Source: Diospyros lotus (Eukaryota > Streptophyta > Magnoliopsida > Ericales > Ebenaceae). Taken from it: a stretch of 64,000 nt of DNA. The translations under genes were made by a program, and so were the position numbers. This document shows positions 11,166 to 22,679 of the stretch, piece by piece. Location: assembly GCF_014633365.1 (NCBI RefSeq), contig NC_068342.1, positions 3,272,622-3,336,621 of the forward strand, written 5' to 3'. Positions within the stretch are counted from its first letter, which is position 1, and each line of letters begins with the position of its first letter. A model generated the notes under the pieces. That model had not been told where the DNA came from. It saw nothing but the letters and a program-made list of their open reading frames with translations, and searched no databases.

Positions 11166-12102
11166 ATTACTATTAATTGTCATTATATCTTACTATTAAT
11201 TGTTGGTGTGACAATTTAATCATATTGCAAATCTCAATCGGGTTCATCACAAACCCATGCCACCTCTAATTTTTGTTATCAATTATTATTTTTTTATTTT
11301 TGTATTTAGAGAGTGGAGAAAATCATGAGTAAAAATATTTCTCATATTTTATGTGTTTAACGATGAGAACAATTTCTGTAATTTATCAAAATGGAGGGAA
11401 GATAATTAAATTTAGCTTACCTAATAAAAGTTCATGTAATTTATCTAAAAAATACAAGTATTTTCTATTTGAGGTGTTTGAGCTTTATCCGACTAATCTC
11501 TAAGGGTGAATGACCTTCATCCTTTATGCATTTTTCGAATAAACTCAATTACAGACACAGTCTATATGCATTCAGAATTGAATATTTAGTATAGTCTATG
11601 TTACAAGACTTGTCTTTCAACATTATTATTATTTTTTAATTAAATATTATCGATAAATTTGTCTTTCAAAATACTGGATTCAAATTTTAATATTCTATAT
11701 AAAATTTTATTTTAAATGCTTTACCACTGCGACGGGGGTACCAAGTGTTTTTTGGGCCTTGTGGCAAGTGGAAGCCCAGTGGGCTGGGCCTCTTTGGGCT
11801 CGGGTAGCCCGTTAATTCAAAGCGCTCCTCTGGTCCAAAATTATAGCCGTTGGAAAACCACACCGATCGAACGGCTTGGATTGCATCTCAGTTCAAAAAG
11901 CCTTCCAAGTCGAGCCATAACCCCCTTCCCCGACCGTTTAAGCTTAAGAATCGAAACTCATCTCTCTCTCTATCTCTCTCTGTATTTCACGTTTTAGCTT
12001 TCAATTCCATATTCTTCTTCATAAGCAACGCTCTCTCTGTCCCTCTACTTTCTCTATCTAAATTGACTTTATAGCTTCCAAGATCTGCATTTTGAGGTAG
12101 TC
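11166..12102. other. Intergenic region and 5' leader of the kinesin gene
   Basis: AT-rich DNA without coding potential up to about 11700, then a more GC-balanced stretch. From about 11960 to 12060 there are CT-rich runs (ctctctctct) typical of plant core promoters and 5' leaders. No transposon ends were recognised. Confidence 0.5.
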
Positions 12103-15100
12103 ATGGAGGGTACGTAATTCTCTGTATCTTACATATATGTATATATGTTCGCGGACGCATATATACACGCGTATGTATTGGTTGGGGTGTTTCTTGCATA
12201 TAATTGTTCCTTGTCTCCATGTAGTGGAATCAATTTAACGAATCTGTGTTTTTTCTTTTAGATCTAACCCCAGGAACCCCCTCCCAGAACTGCAATCACA
12301 TTTTCTCAAGTCACGAAGCCATGTCTTCTTCGAATTGTCAAGCAGGTTAGACTGTTCTTGTACTTCCTTTTAGTTGTGGGTTTTGGTCGGAAAATTGAAA
12401 TGAATTTTGACACGATGGCTGTTGATAAAACCCTAGGGACTGCAACTTGCGATGCATATTTGTTTGTTTCATTTTTGTTTTTTCTTTTTTGTCAATTGAT
12501 CTGTTTTCTTCAGCAGTTCAAGATAGTGATGGTTATGGTTTCTTGTTTTTCGGGGCCAAACCATAATAGTTCTTTGTTTCTTTGTTGTTTTCCTTTCCCT
12601 GTATATTCTGTGCGATTCTAGAGAAACATTGACTGGATGCTTTGTTTTTTTGTTAATTTAAGTTCAAATTACAGTAGTTAATTCAAGTAGTTTAAGTCAT
12701 TTTCTGTTCTTTATCCTTCCTCCTTCCTGGAAGGAAAAGAAAAAAAGAAATTCAAATTAAAGAGTTTTCCGTTTTTCCGACAATATTTTTGGCTACCAAG
12801 TGGGCCATTGCAAACTTGACCTCTTTGAAATTATTTTCAGAACAAATTGGAGGAAATACTCCTCCAATGGAGGAGACTGATATTTCGGATGGAACCCCAG
12901 ATAAGTGTTTTGATGAAGAGCATACTCTTCCAATTCTTCAGAAAATTGATGAATTGAGCAACAAAATCCAGGTAATGTTTTCAAGTCTGAAAACTTAAGA
13001 CAGCCAATTTAACTATAAATTTCGTTGCTCTGCTTTGTAGTTGTCTATTCAGATCTTCTATCTGTTTCAGATTTTGAAGAAGGAACATAAAGTTTTATGC
13101 GATGAAGTGAAGGGCATCACTGCTGATCCTTTTACTGGCTCTGAGGTTTTTAGTGCTCTTCAGAACCTCAGTATGTTCCTTTTGCCACATCTTGCCCTCC
13201 CCCTCCTATTCTTTAGCGGGTTTTAATAATTTGTTTTCCATTTTGATTTGTATTAGGTTCTGAACACGAACATTTGAAAAAGAAGTACCATGAAGAATGT
13301 GAAATTTTGAAAAAGAAATACATTCAAGAGTCTTCTGAGCGGAAGCGGCTTTATAATGAAGTTATTGAGCTTAAAGGGAATATAAGGGTTTTCTGCAGAT
13401 GTAGACCATTGAACCAAGATGAAATTGGCAATGGGTCTTCTTCTATAGTTGATTTTGACTCATCTCAGGACAATGAGTTACAGATCATTTCCTCTGATTC
13501 TTCGAGAAAGCAATTCAAGTTTGATCATGTATTCGGGCCTGAGGACAGCCAAGGTAACTCAGCGAGTTTTACTATTTTACTTGTTTAATATATTTTTACT
13601 TCTTAAGTTTTAATCATCTGTTTGCTAACTATAAAAACAAAAAAAGAAAAAAGTTTCTAATCATCTGCTTGTTAAATATGTAGAGGCTGTTTTCTTGCAA
13701 ACTTCACCTATAGTAACCTCAGTATTGGATGGATACAATGTTTGTATATTTGCCTATGGACAAACTGGTACCGGGAAAACATTTACCATGGAGGGAACCC
13801 CTGAAAATAGGGGTGTTAACTATCGAACCTTGGAGGAGTTATTCAGGGTTTCAAATGAGAGGAGCTGTGTCATGAGATATGAATTGTTTGTAAGCATGTT
13901 GGAGGTTTACAATGAGAAGATACGAGACCTCCTGGTAGAGAATTCCAACCAACCTGCTAAAAAGTAAGTTCTGTTCAACTCCAGCCTCAACCAGCTTCTT
14001 TTTTGCACCTGATGCAAAAATAAATAATTTTTTTTTGCGTTCTCTTTTCTATCGTAACAAACAATTATAGTTTGAAACAACTATTGGCACCATTATAAAT
14101 TTATAAGACCCTTTTGGCGAGAGATAACAAGAGAAAATCAAACAGGTATTATGATGTTTGAAAGAGAATGGTTTGGAGAAAATAACAAGCACACAATAAG
14201 TCCAAGAAATTGGTTTGCTTGGATAATTCTCTCTTCATTATTTTATGATATTTATTATATCCTGTTATTGGCATTGAAGGTTGGAGATAAAGCAAGCAGC
14301 AGATGGAACCCAAGAAGTCCCGGGACTTGTTGAAGCTTGCGCACATAGTACGGATGAAGTGTGGGAGCTGCTCAAGTCTGGGAGTCGAGCTAGATCTGTT
14401 GGATCGACTAATGCTAATGAGCTTAGCAGTCGTTCTCACAGGTAGACTCCTTTATTTATTTATTTTTTTCTGGCTGGATTGAATGTCTTTTAAAGATAGA
14501 AAAAGAAATCAGACAATTCATAGCCTGTATGAAAACTTGATCTATGTTCATAATTTCCAGTTACGTTCCTATATCAGAATGAATAATGAATGTTCAATGA
14601 TCTTACAATCATTGAACTGTTTCTTTCAACTATTTTGTTTTCACCACAAAATTGTCCCTTGTTCTAGCTTGTTGCGAGTGACTGTCAAGGGAGAGAGTTT
14701 AATAAATGGTCAGCGGACAAAGAGCCACCTTTGGCTGGTGGACTTGGCTGGAAGTGAACGTATAGGGAGGATTGAAGTTGAAGGTGAAAGGTTGAAGGAA
14801 TCTCAGTTCATAAATAAATCCTTGTCAGCACTTGGGGATGTTATCTCTGCTCTTGCATCCAAGACAGCACATATTCCATACAGGCATATCTCTATCTCTC
14901 TCTCCCTCTCTTATGCATCTATGTCCATTACACTCTTCTCATTGTTTCTGTTCTTTACTTAAACCAGGAATTCCAAACTCACTCATATGCTGCAGAGCTC
15001 TTTAGGTGAGGTTCTTTAATTTTTGTAGTATTTTACTTCCTTGGAGTGAATACTGTCCCTTCTCAAGTTCTTTTGTGCTTTTCGTGTTCTGAAATCTTGA

Positions 15101-16670
15101 CAACTGTGTAACCAGCAGGAAATTAACTGCATTGAACTTTAATCTAAAGAAAGGAAAATTTTGCAACAGGAAAACCTTTTCTGTATAGAATTCCAGCTAA
15201 GGTAAAACTCACTGGAACTTGAACTGCAGGAGGAGATTGCAAGACACTGATGTTTGTCCAGATCAGCCCAAGTGCTTCAGATTTGGGTGAAACACTTTGC
15301 TCTCTTAATTTTGCTAGTCGTGTCCGAGGAATTGAACATGGACCTGCTCGCAAGCAGGCAGACATGGCAGAGCTTATCAAGTATAAGCAACTGGTATGCA
15401 AGAAAATTTATCTTCCAACAACTATTCTTTTGAGGTCAAATGCTGCTGAAGCTCATAATTAGAATTTTAAACAGGCAGAAAGAGCTGCTAAGCATGATGA
15501 AAAGGAAACGAAGAAATTGCAAGATAGCTTGCAGTCCTTGCAATTACGACTTGCTGCTAGGGAACACATCTGCCGAAATCTCCAAGAGAAGGTAATTGGT
15601 ATGGATAGCATGTGTCACAAGGCAATTTCTAGATAAAGCCTCTCAGTGAGGAAATAGATCTTCTGATTTTGGCTTAAAAGGAAGAGATATGTTTTGGTGG
15701 TTGATTGCACTTGAGAAGTGCATTTCAAGAATGCAGTTATGCTGAAATGCTTCATGCTGTAACTGCTTCTTCTTTCAAGAACAAATGAACCATATAACAA
15801 CAAAACAATAATAGTGATGATGATGCATTTTCATTTGAAGATAAAGCAGCTACCTAAAGCCATTCTGTTCCTGGAATTTCTAAACAGGTTCGAGATCTTG
15901 AGAACCAATTGGAAGAAGAGAGGAAAATCAGACTGAAACAGGAAACTAGAGCTTTAGCTGCTGTTTCTGCTAGGCCTGCAGCTTTATCAGAACCAAGCCA
16001 AGAACACAAGACGATAGGAGACAAAAGACCTCCATTGGGTCCTTCAAAACTTAGGCTTCCTCTCCGAAGAATCACCAATTTCTTGCCTCCACCATCTCCT
16101 GTTCCACTTCCCAGGACCAGTATTTCCACTTCCTCGTCTATTATTCTCCCAGGCTCAACCATATATAACAAAGAAAACATATCAAAAACAACAATGACGG
16201 CAACCAAGACAAAGACAATCTTGAAAGCAAGAAGGGGCTCCATTGCTGTCAGGCCTCCTCCAGCAACAAATCAGGTTCTTCAGCCTAAACGTCGGGCCTC
16301 AATTGCGACCCTCCCTTCCAAGTCAAACCCGAATTCTGCAACTCCACTCATCAGCTCCACTGCTCGGTTAAGAAGTGACCGGGTGATGGGCAGGCAATCA
16401 TTTGTCTGGGATCGACAAAGGGTATGGCGCACATCACGGGTGCACTCCCCATTGCCGCAGCTTAAGGAAGCGGGAGCAGCTGCAACTTCAGTCGAGGCAA
16501 CACCAATTGCTTCAAGGAGCATGAAATTTATGGGCAGTCCTCCGACACAAGCAGGCTCGTGGAAGCCAAAGCATCCAACAGTAGTTGCATTACAACGGAA
16601 ACACTTGGTATGGAGTCCCCTTAAGTTGAAAAGCATGAAAGGTAACAGAAGGTCATTGTATCCTGCTTAA
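12103..16670 (+). CDS. KIN14S: Kinesin-14 motor protein, KIN-14S-like
   Basis: A microtubule motor of the minus-end-directed kinesin-14 class. Exons: 12103-12109, 12262-12345, 12841-12971, 13071-13170, 13257-13553, 13684-13963, 14280-14441, 14668-14883, 14968-15005, 15230-15393, 15475-15591, 15888-16670. This gives 792 aa, with phases consistent throughout. A short N-terminal coiled coil leads into the kinesin-14 neck ([15 protein letters not shown], about 134-148), so the neck precedes the motor. The P-loop GQTGTGKT is at about 232-239, SSRSH at about 349-353 (switch I) and DLAGSE at 379-384 (switch II). After the motor come a coiled coil (about 465-560) and a basic Pro/Ser/Arg-rich tail. 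The first exon holds only 7 coding bases. The eighth intron (14884-14967) appears to use a GC donor. The closest family member from memory is Arabidopsis At5g27550; its exact role is not fixed by the sequence. Confidence 0.9.
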
Positions 16671-17050
16671 CACAAGCTGTACTCTCAACCATCTAAAAGA
16701 GCAAATACTTCCTTACCGTCTCTACTTCTGTTTTCCTTCTATTTTTCCTTTTTCTTCCTTGAACCTTCATTTACACTATATGATAAGTTGATAACGATTA
16801 GCCAATCCAATCCATTGTTTTTTGTCATATCATTTCTACTTTCATTCCAGTGTTGACACTTATTTTTCAATTCGTTAATTGTTATGTTATATCTTGATCT
16901 AACTCCATTATTATGTTTCATAACTTGAATTGTGAGAACGTTTCTCCTAGTTGAATAAGGTGGCCTGTTTGTGTTTGAAGGTGGACCAGAACATTAATTT
17001 GCTGGTAGTAATCTGCTGCTCTTTCAGCCATAAGCTGCTTAAAGTAAGCC
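16671..17050. other. 3' flank of the kinesin gene
   Basis: The 3' untranslated region and spacer after the kinesin stop. No further gene is seen. Confidence 0.5.
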
Positions 17051-17413
17051 TTCCCATGTGTCAAGTGGTGTATTTTCCTCTATGCCAAGTGGGGTGCATT
17101 CTTTTACATTTTGTAGGCTTGGTGTGAGCATGGTCTACATACAATTTGTGACTTGGGGAGCCCATTTATGTGTAAGGTTACTTTTAAGCATGATATGGGC
17201 ATGGTCTCTATTGCAGATTTGAAACACAAGAATTTACGCTTATCCAACTTGTAGCCCATGCCCACAAAAATAAATTAATAAAAAAAAATATTCACTAGGA
17301 GATTTAGATAACTCACATATATCAATCTCTCACCTTTTGCCTTGTTTGTTTGTTACTTAACCAAAACCTATATCCATATTAATAGGTTTGCAAATGTGTC
17401 TTTTGTTAATAAA
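17051..17413. repeat. Direct repeat copy A (363 bp)
   Basis: Nearly identical to 22313-22679 in the same orientation, from ttcccatgtgtcaag to tcttttgttaataaa, with a few substitutions and small indels. Ends are not TG...CA, so LTR status is not supported. The copies bracket the Helitron-like end, the AT-rich array and the non-autonomous LTR element. Confidence 0.85.
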
Positions 17414-17438
17414 CTAGTGGATCACCCATGCGATGCAT
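17414..17438 (-). mobile_element. Helitron-like 3' terminus
   Basis: On the minus strand the sequence is a hairpin, ccatgc-atc-gcatgg, then 8 nt, then CTAG, then a flanking T. This is the Helitron 3' end signature (short hairpin just before CTRR, insertion before T). The other copy of the flanking repeat reads straight through as ttaataaa|ttcactag, which looks like the unoccupied A|T target. The 5' TC end and any Rep/helicase were not found, so the length is unknown. Confidence 0.5.
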
Positions 17439-18300
17439 GGATATCGTAAAAAAAAAAAAAATTGTTAAAGTGAAAGTTATATAATTTAGTAGTTACAATA
17501 AATGAAAATCATAATAAAGAAGTAAACAAATAAATAAAATAATCGTATTACAATCATGAAAATACAACAAATAATTATAGATTTTGAAATATTTCCTTAT
17601 ATGCATTTAAGGGTAGGCGAATAATTAAAAGCACATAACTCTATCTCCAAACTATGTAAAAAATAAACCTAAATTAACATGTAATACAATAAGTAATGAG
17701 TAAAAAAATACAAAAATTACGCAATAATAGGGGAAAAAAAAAAAGAAAGAATAAACCATAACCAACATCTTTATTCTGAAACATGCAATCAAGGGTAGAC
17801 ATTTTTTTTTTTTTAGATTTTCACGTGTATTTGTCTCATATGTGCGTACCACACGAACCCTCAAGGCTTAATTTTTCTTAGTTGCATTCATATCACTCAC
17901 TTGACAGAATAATAGTGCTATGTTACACCAGAAGACCAAACTGGATAAAAAAAATACGATTAAATTTACTAAATAAAAGTAAAGAATAAGCGAAAATTTG
18001 AGAAGAATAATCGGGAAAGGAGAAGAGAGAAAATGGAAGGGTCGAACGGGAATAGAGGAAAAAGAGAGAGATATTTGCTTTCTTTTATTAATTTTTCTTC
18101 CTTCAAATTCTTTTATTTCTCTCAATTTATCAAATCACATACCACAATTAAGTTTCTTTTTTTCCCTGCTTTGCCACACAATTCGAATCTTACTCACTTA
18201 ACAAAATTTTCAAAACACAAATTTAATTTGCATTTAATTTCTCCAAGTCTTGGGAGTAGATTAATGGGAAAAAAGAGAATTAAATAAATGACAATAATCA
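17439..18300. other. AT-rich, gene-free DNA
   Basis: Long A/T runs, no splice-consistent coding segment and no recognised transposase. It may be the body of a non-autonomous Helitron whose end is at 17414. Confidence 0.4.
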
Positions 18301-18977
18301 ATTAAGTTGAAAATTAAAATTATGACATTTAAAATTATAAAAAATAAATTTAAATTAATTAAATTGTAATTAAAATAAAAATAATTTAAATAATTAATTA
18401 ATTATATAAATAATAATAATAATTAAAATTTCAAAATTGATTATCCATATATGACTTTACATATTTCTTCTAACAATTAATCACTATATTGAAAACACGT
18501 CAAATTTTTAAGGAAGCAAAAAAATGAAAAAAAGTTAAAAATAAAATTATAACATTTAAGTTATATATAAAATTATAATATTTAAAATTATAAGAAAATA
18601 AATTTAAATTAATTAAACTATATATAAAATAAAGATAATTTAAATAATCAATTAATTATATAAATGATAATAATCAAATTTTCAAAATTAATTATCCATA
18701 TATGACTTTACATATTTCTCATGACAATCAATTACCATATTTAAGACATATCAAATTTTTAAGAAAGCAACAAAAAAAAATAAAGTTAAAAAATAAAATT
18801 ACAACATTTAAGTTATATATAAAATTATAACATTTAAAATTATAAGAAAATAAATTTGAATTAATTAAACTATATAAAATAAAGATAATTTAAATAATTA
18901 ATTAATTATATAAATGATAATAATCAAATTTTCAAAATTACCACATTTAAGACATGTCACATTTTTACATTGATTAT
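18300..18977. repeat. AT-rich tandem array, left part
   Basis: Units of about 250 bp. The block atttaaaattataa followed by aaataaattt recurs near 18328, 18579 and 18831, each followed by an attatccatatatgacttta segment in the fuller units. The array resumes at 21895 beyond the inserted LTR element, so it was one array before insertion. Confidence 0.75.
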
Positions 18978-19519
18978 TGATGAGGGAATATTTACAGGAG
19001 GTAATTTTACTGTACTACCCCGGGGAGGTTACCATTAACTGGGGGCCATGTGTGCCAGTAAATGCCAATATGCGATCGCTACGTGTCAAGTCCTAGGAGC
19101 TCCATGTGTCTTTATAATCTCTATTATTATTTTGAACTAGAAAGAGATAGAGATGAAGATTTAGTCAATCAAGAATATCTCCAATACAGCAAGAATTATT
19201 TCAAAGATCTCAAGAATTATCTCCATTAGGGAATGTTATCTTTTCTCCCCATGGAAAAAGGAATCGGCCTCTACTTTTGAAATATATCTTATCACCTAAG
19301 AGAAAGGCTAAAGGACATCTATAAATAGAGGACAACCTCTTCAGGTATGGGGATCTGATTCCGAATGGACTTTTTGATTATCTTTCATTACTGTTATTAT
19401 ACTCCTCAAAAACCCTATGAACTGACTTAAGCGTCGGAGGGATCACGGGGAGCAAGTCCCCACCCTTTTTGCAGGTACTTGGTATGAGACAGAAGAAGGT
19501 GATTGGCTCTGCATCATTA
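18978..19519 (+). repeat. 5' LTR of the non-autonomous element
   Basis: Starts TGATGAGGGAATATTTACAG. A TATA box, ctataaatagag, lies near 19319-19330. The end reads gcatcatta, one transition from the TCA end of the partner. Confidence 0.9.
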
Positions 19520-19520
19520 A

Positions 19521-19538
19521 TTGGCGCCCACCGTAGGG
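19521..19538 (+). other. Primer-binding site
   Basis: TTGGCGCCCACCGTAGGG sits one base after the LTR. TGGCGCC starts are common primer sites in plant gypsy elements. Confidence 0.8.
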
Positions 19539-20377
19539 CCCTCATTTTTCTTTTTTGTCTGCCAAGTATAATCTCAAGCCACTCGAAGCACAATCAGATC
19601 GAGTAGGAAAGAAAAGGTTTCACGTATGTGGCCTCATTAACGGTATGCTCCCTGGTTTAATATTTATACACCGATCACTGTTACATAAAAGAGAAAAAAT
19701 AACTGGAGGCATTATGCGTATCAACTATTAATTTATGTGTGTAAAGATCAATTTTTGTATGTGTCAATTTTCGCTGTTTTCCCATAAGTTTGGCTCTTAT
19801 GTGACCTCATTAACAGCTTCCGAAAAAATGGGAGAAGAAATTGGGAGCGGTAATCCAGGAGAAAGAAGATGTTCATCTTATTTTATAGATCCTATGAGGT
19901 TTGATTTTGCCATCCTATGCGGCTTTATGTTAAAATAAAACCTTTTAGAGGCTGGGAAAAAAAGACAAGCAGAATCAATGGATGAAGTTTCATGGTAGCA
20001 AGGTACTGCTAAATTTTCTAATCCATTGAGTCTATGTGTTTGTTTATCATCGTTGCTTATTAATTGCACTTGTTGAGGTCGAAAACCTCAAGATGATGAA
20101 GCTTGATTTTGTTCATGCTGTATACATTATATTTTTCTGGCCTATCTTTTAGGCTACAACGTCAATAAAAGGGCTTTTCCAATAAGCATAGCATCTTTCT
20201 CTACCCATGGGGGTTTTATTCCATGACTGCTAGGGCCAAATTGGGCTAGCTCCGAACCTTCAAAGAGATGGCCAATGGTTAGTAGGATGCATCTTTGCAT
20301 GACAAGACGGTAGAGATGGCTATCGCTGACGTAGGCATCAAGACCGAACTGCGAAAATAAAATATGAATTAAGGAAC

Positions 20378-20640
20378 AAGTTCGAGGCTTTGAACCTCGA
20401 CCACTGAAGACCAAAGGGGACCACCCCTACTAATTAAGGTACCAGTTCGGAGGCTACGAACCTCCACCAAATGAAGACCAAAGGGGACCACCCTTAATAA
20501 TTAAGGAACGAGTTCGAGGGTTTGAACCTCGACCACTGAAGACCAAAGGAGACCACCTCTACTAATTAAGGCACTAGTTCGGATGCTACGAACCTCAACC
20601 ATCGAAGGCTTAAAGGGGACCACTCCTAACAATTAAGGGA
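20378..20640 (+). repeat. Tandem repeats, about 70 bp, four units, inside the LTR element
   Basis: Each unit has a short inverted motif (gttcgagg...cctcgac or similar), then gaagaccaaaggggacca and a variant of aattaaggaacgag. Units start near 20378, 20445, 20510 and 20575. The inverted motif could form a hairpin in each unit. Confidence 0.8.
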
Positions 20641-20859
20641 TCAATTCCAGGAATCACTCCCAAAACAAAAAAGAAGGTTCGATGTAACCCCCCATCGGTT
20701 CGGAAAAAACCTCCAACGAAAGCCGAAGGACTAAGATTCTCGCTAAGCAAGCAGAACTACTTGAAAAAGCTGGCTCAAATGGATAGTAGAGCTTATCCTA
20801 GTACACCTAAATGGTTAAGGGCCAAGATTTTATGAGCTTTGGAAAGCAAGCGAAAGAAG

Positions 20860-21080
20860 GAAACCTCGGCCAGCGACCCCCGAAAACGAGGCACGCAGCC
20901 TCGGCTAGTGGCCCCCAAAGACGAGGCACGCAGCCTCGAAGATAAGGCATGCGGCCTCGGCCACCGCAGCCTCGGCCAGCGGCCTCGAAGATAAGGCACA
21001 TTGCCTTGGCCACCACAACCTCAACCAGCGGCCCCCGAAGATGAGGAATACGGCCTCGACTAGCATAGCCTCAGCCTTAG
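20860..21080 (+). repeat. GC-rich tandem repeats, about 40 bp, inside the LTR element
   Basis: Repeated gaggcacgcagcctcggc / ggcctcgaagataaggca units make a GC-rich island in otherwise AT-rich DNA. No coding frame runs through it convincingly. Confidence 0.75.
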
Positions 21081-21348
21081 GCAAAAAATAACAATAAATA
21101 TATATATATATGTACTAATTTAAGAGCTGGCCCTTTTTTACTATAGGAAAATTCTCGAACGACCTAATCACCCTTTGCAAGGGAAGACTGAAAAGGCATT
21201 GGGAGACTTAAAAAGCGAATTCAGCATTCGAGACTACTAACCCAAATTTTTAGTAGAATTTTTTTACAGAGGCTCAGAAAAACAGTGACAACTACTTCTT
21301 CAGCTGCCCAACTTCCTCGCTCAATCAACTCAATGAGTGGGGGGCAAG

Positions 21349-21889
21349 TGATGAGGGAATATTTACAGGGGGCAATTTTACTGTACTACCTTGGGGAGGT
21401 TACCATTAACTGGGGGCCATGTGTGCCAGTAAAGGCCAATATGCGATCGCTACGTGTCAAGTCCTAGGAGCTCCATGTGTCTTTATAATCTCTATTATGA
21501 TTTTGAACTAGAAAGAGATAGAGATGAAGATTTAATCAATCAAGAATATCTCCAATACAACAAGAATTATCTCAAAGATCTCAAGAATTATCTCCATTAA
21601 GGAATTTTATATTTTCTCCCCATGGAAAAGGGATCGGCCTCTACTTTTGAAAGATATCTTATCACCTAAGAGAAAGGTTAAATGACATCTATAAATAGAG
21701 GACAACCTCTTCAGGTATGGGGATCTGATTTCGAATGGACTCTTTGATTTTCTTTCATTACTGTTATTATACTCCTCAAAAACCCTATGAACTGATTTAA
21801 GCATCGGAGGGATCACGGGGAGCAAGTCCCCACCATTTTTGCAGGTACTTGGTATGAGACAGAAGAAGGTGATTGGCTCTGCATCATCA
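21349..21889 (+). repeat. 3' LTR of the non-autonomous element
   Basis: Matches 18978-19519 with about 25 differences. It follows the purine tract gtggggggcaag at 21337-21348 and ends gcatcatca before the target duplicate attat. Confidence 0.9.
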
Positions 21890-21894
21890 ATTAT

Positions 21895-22312
21895 ATATAA
21901 AATTATAACACTTAAGTTATATATAAAATTATAACATTTAAAAAAATAAATTTAAAATAATTAAACTATATATAAAATAAAGAAAATTTAAATAATCAAT
22001 TAATTATATAAATAATAATAATCAAAATTTTAAAATTAATTATCCATACATGACTTTATATATTCCTCCTAACAATCAATTATCACATTTAAGACATGTC
22101 ACATTTTTAAGAAAGCAAGAAAAAAAAATTATAACATTTAAGTTATATATAAAATTATAACATTTAAAATTATAAAAAATAAATTTAAATTAATTAAACT
22201 ATATATAAAATAAAAATAAAATAAAAAATTTACTTGGCAGTCGATATTCGGCAGTATTACTTGATATCTCAAAATTTCATATTAACCAAAATATAATTTT
22301 AAAAGATTCTCA
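21895..22312. repeat. AT-rich tandem array, right part, and spacer
   Basis: Continues the ~250-bp array interrupted at 18977: further atttaaa...aaataaattt blocks occur near 21936 and 22163. After about 22230 a short unrelated spacer leads to repeat copy B. Confidence 0.7.
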
Positions 22313-22679
22313 TTCCCATGTGTCAAGCGGTGTATTTTCCTCTATGCCAAGTGGGTGCATTCTTTTACATTTTGTAGGCTTGGTGTGAGCATGGTCTACA
22401 TACATTTTGTGACTTGGGGAGCCCCCATTTATGTGCAAGGTTACTTTTAAGCATGATATGGGCATGGTCTCTATTGCAGATTTGAAACACAAGAATTTAC
22501 GTTATCCAACTTGTAGCCCATGCCCACAAAAAGAAATTAATAAAAAAAAAAATATTCACTAGGAGATTTAGATAACTCACATATATCAAGCTCTCACCTT
22601 TTGCCTTATTTGTTTGTTACTTAACCAAAACCCCTATATCCATATTAATAGGTTTGCAAATGTGTCTTTTGTTAATAAA
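22313..22679. repeat. Direct repeat copy B (367 bp)
   Basis: Partner of 17051-17413. Its downstream flank, ttcactagatctc, is uninterrupted, unlike copy A, where a CTAG terminus begins at the same place. Confidence 0.85.

Larger units (their letters stand above)
18978..21889 (+). mobile_element. Non-autonomous LTR retrotransposon (LARD-like)
   Basis: LTRs of 542 and 541 bp (18978-19519 and 21349-21889) begin TGATGAGGG and end ATCATTA/ATCATCA. A 5-bp target duplication attat flanks it (18973-18977 and 21890-21894). A primer-binding site TTGGCGCCCACCGTAGGG follows the 5' LTR, and a purine tract gtggggggcaag precedes the 3' LTR. The internal 1.8 kb has no gag, RT or integrase; it holds two tandem-repeat blocks. 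By eye the LTRs differ at about 25 sites (4-5%), so insertion is not recent. It would need enzymes from a related autonomous gypsy element. Confidence 0.9.

Noticed and set aside
19378..19593. A reading frame in the LTR on the minus strand, repeated near 21607-21825
   Set aside because: It lies within LTR DNA and has no family resemblance or splice context; the repetition only reflects the two LTRs.
20378..21080. Regular repeats resembling a CRISPR array
   Set aside because: The repeats are imperfect, directly adjacent units without unique spacers, inside a plant LTR element.
17051..22679. Reading the 363-bp direct repeats as LTRs of one 5.6-kb element
   Set aside because: Ends are not TG...CA, no primer site or purine tract lies at the inner borders, and no target duplication is seen.
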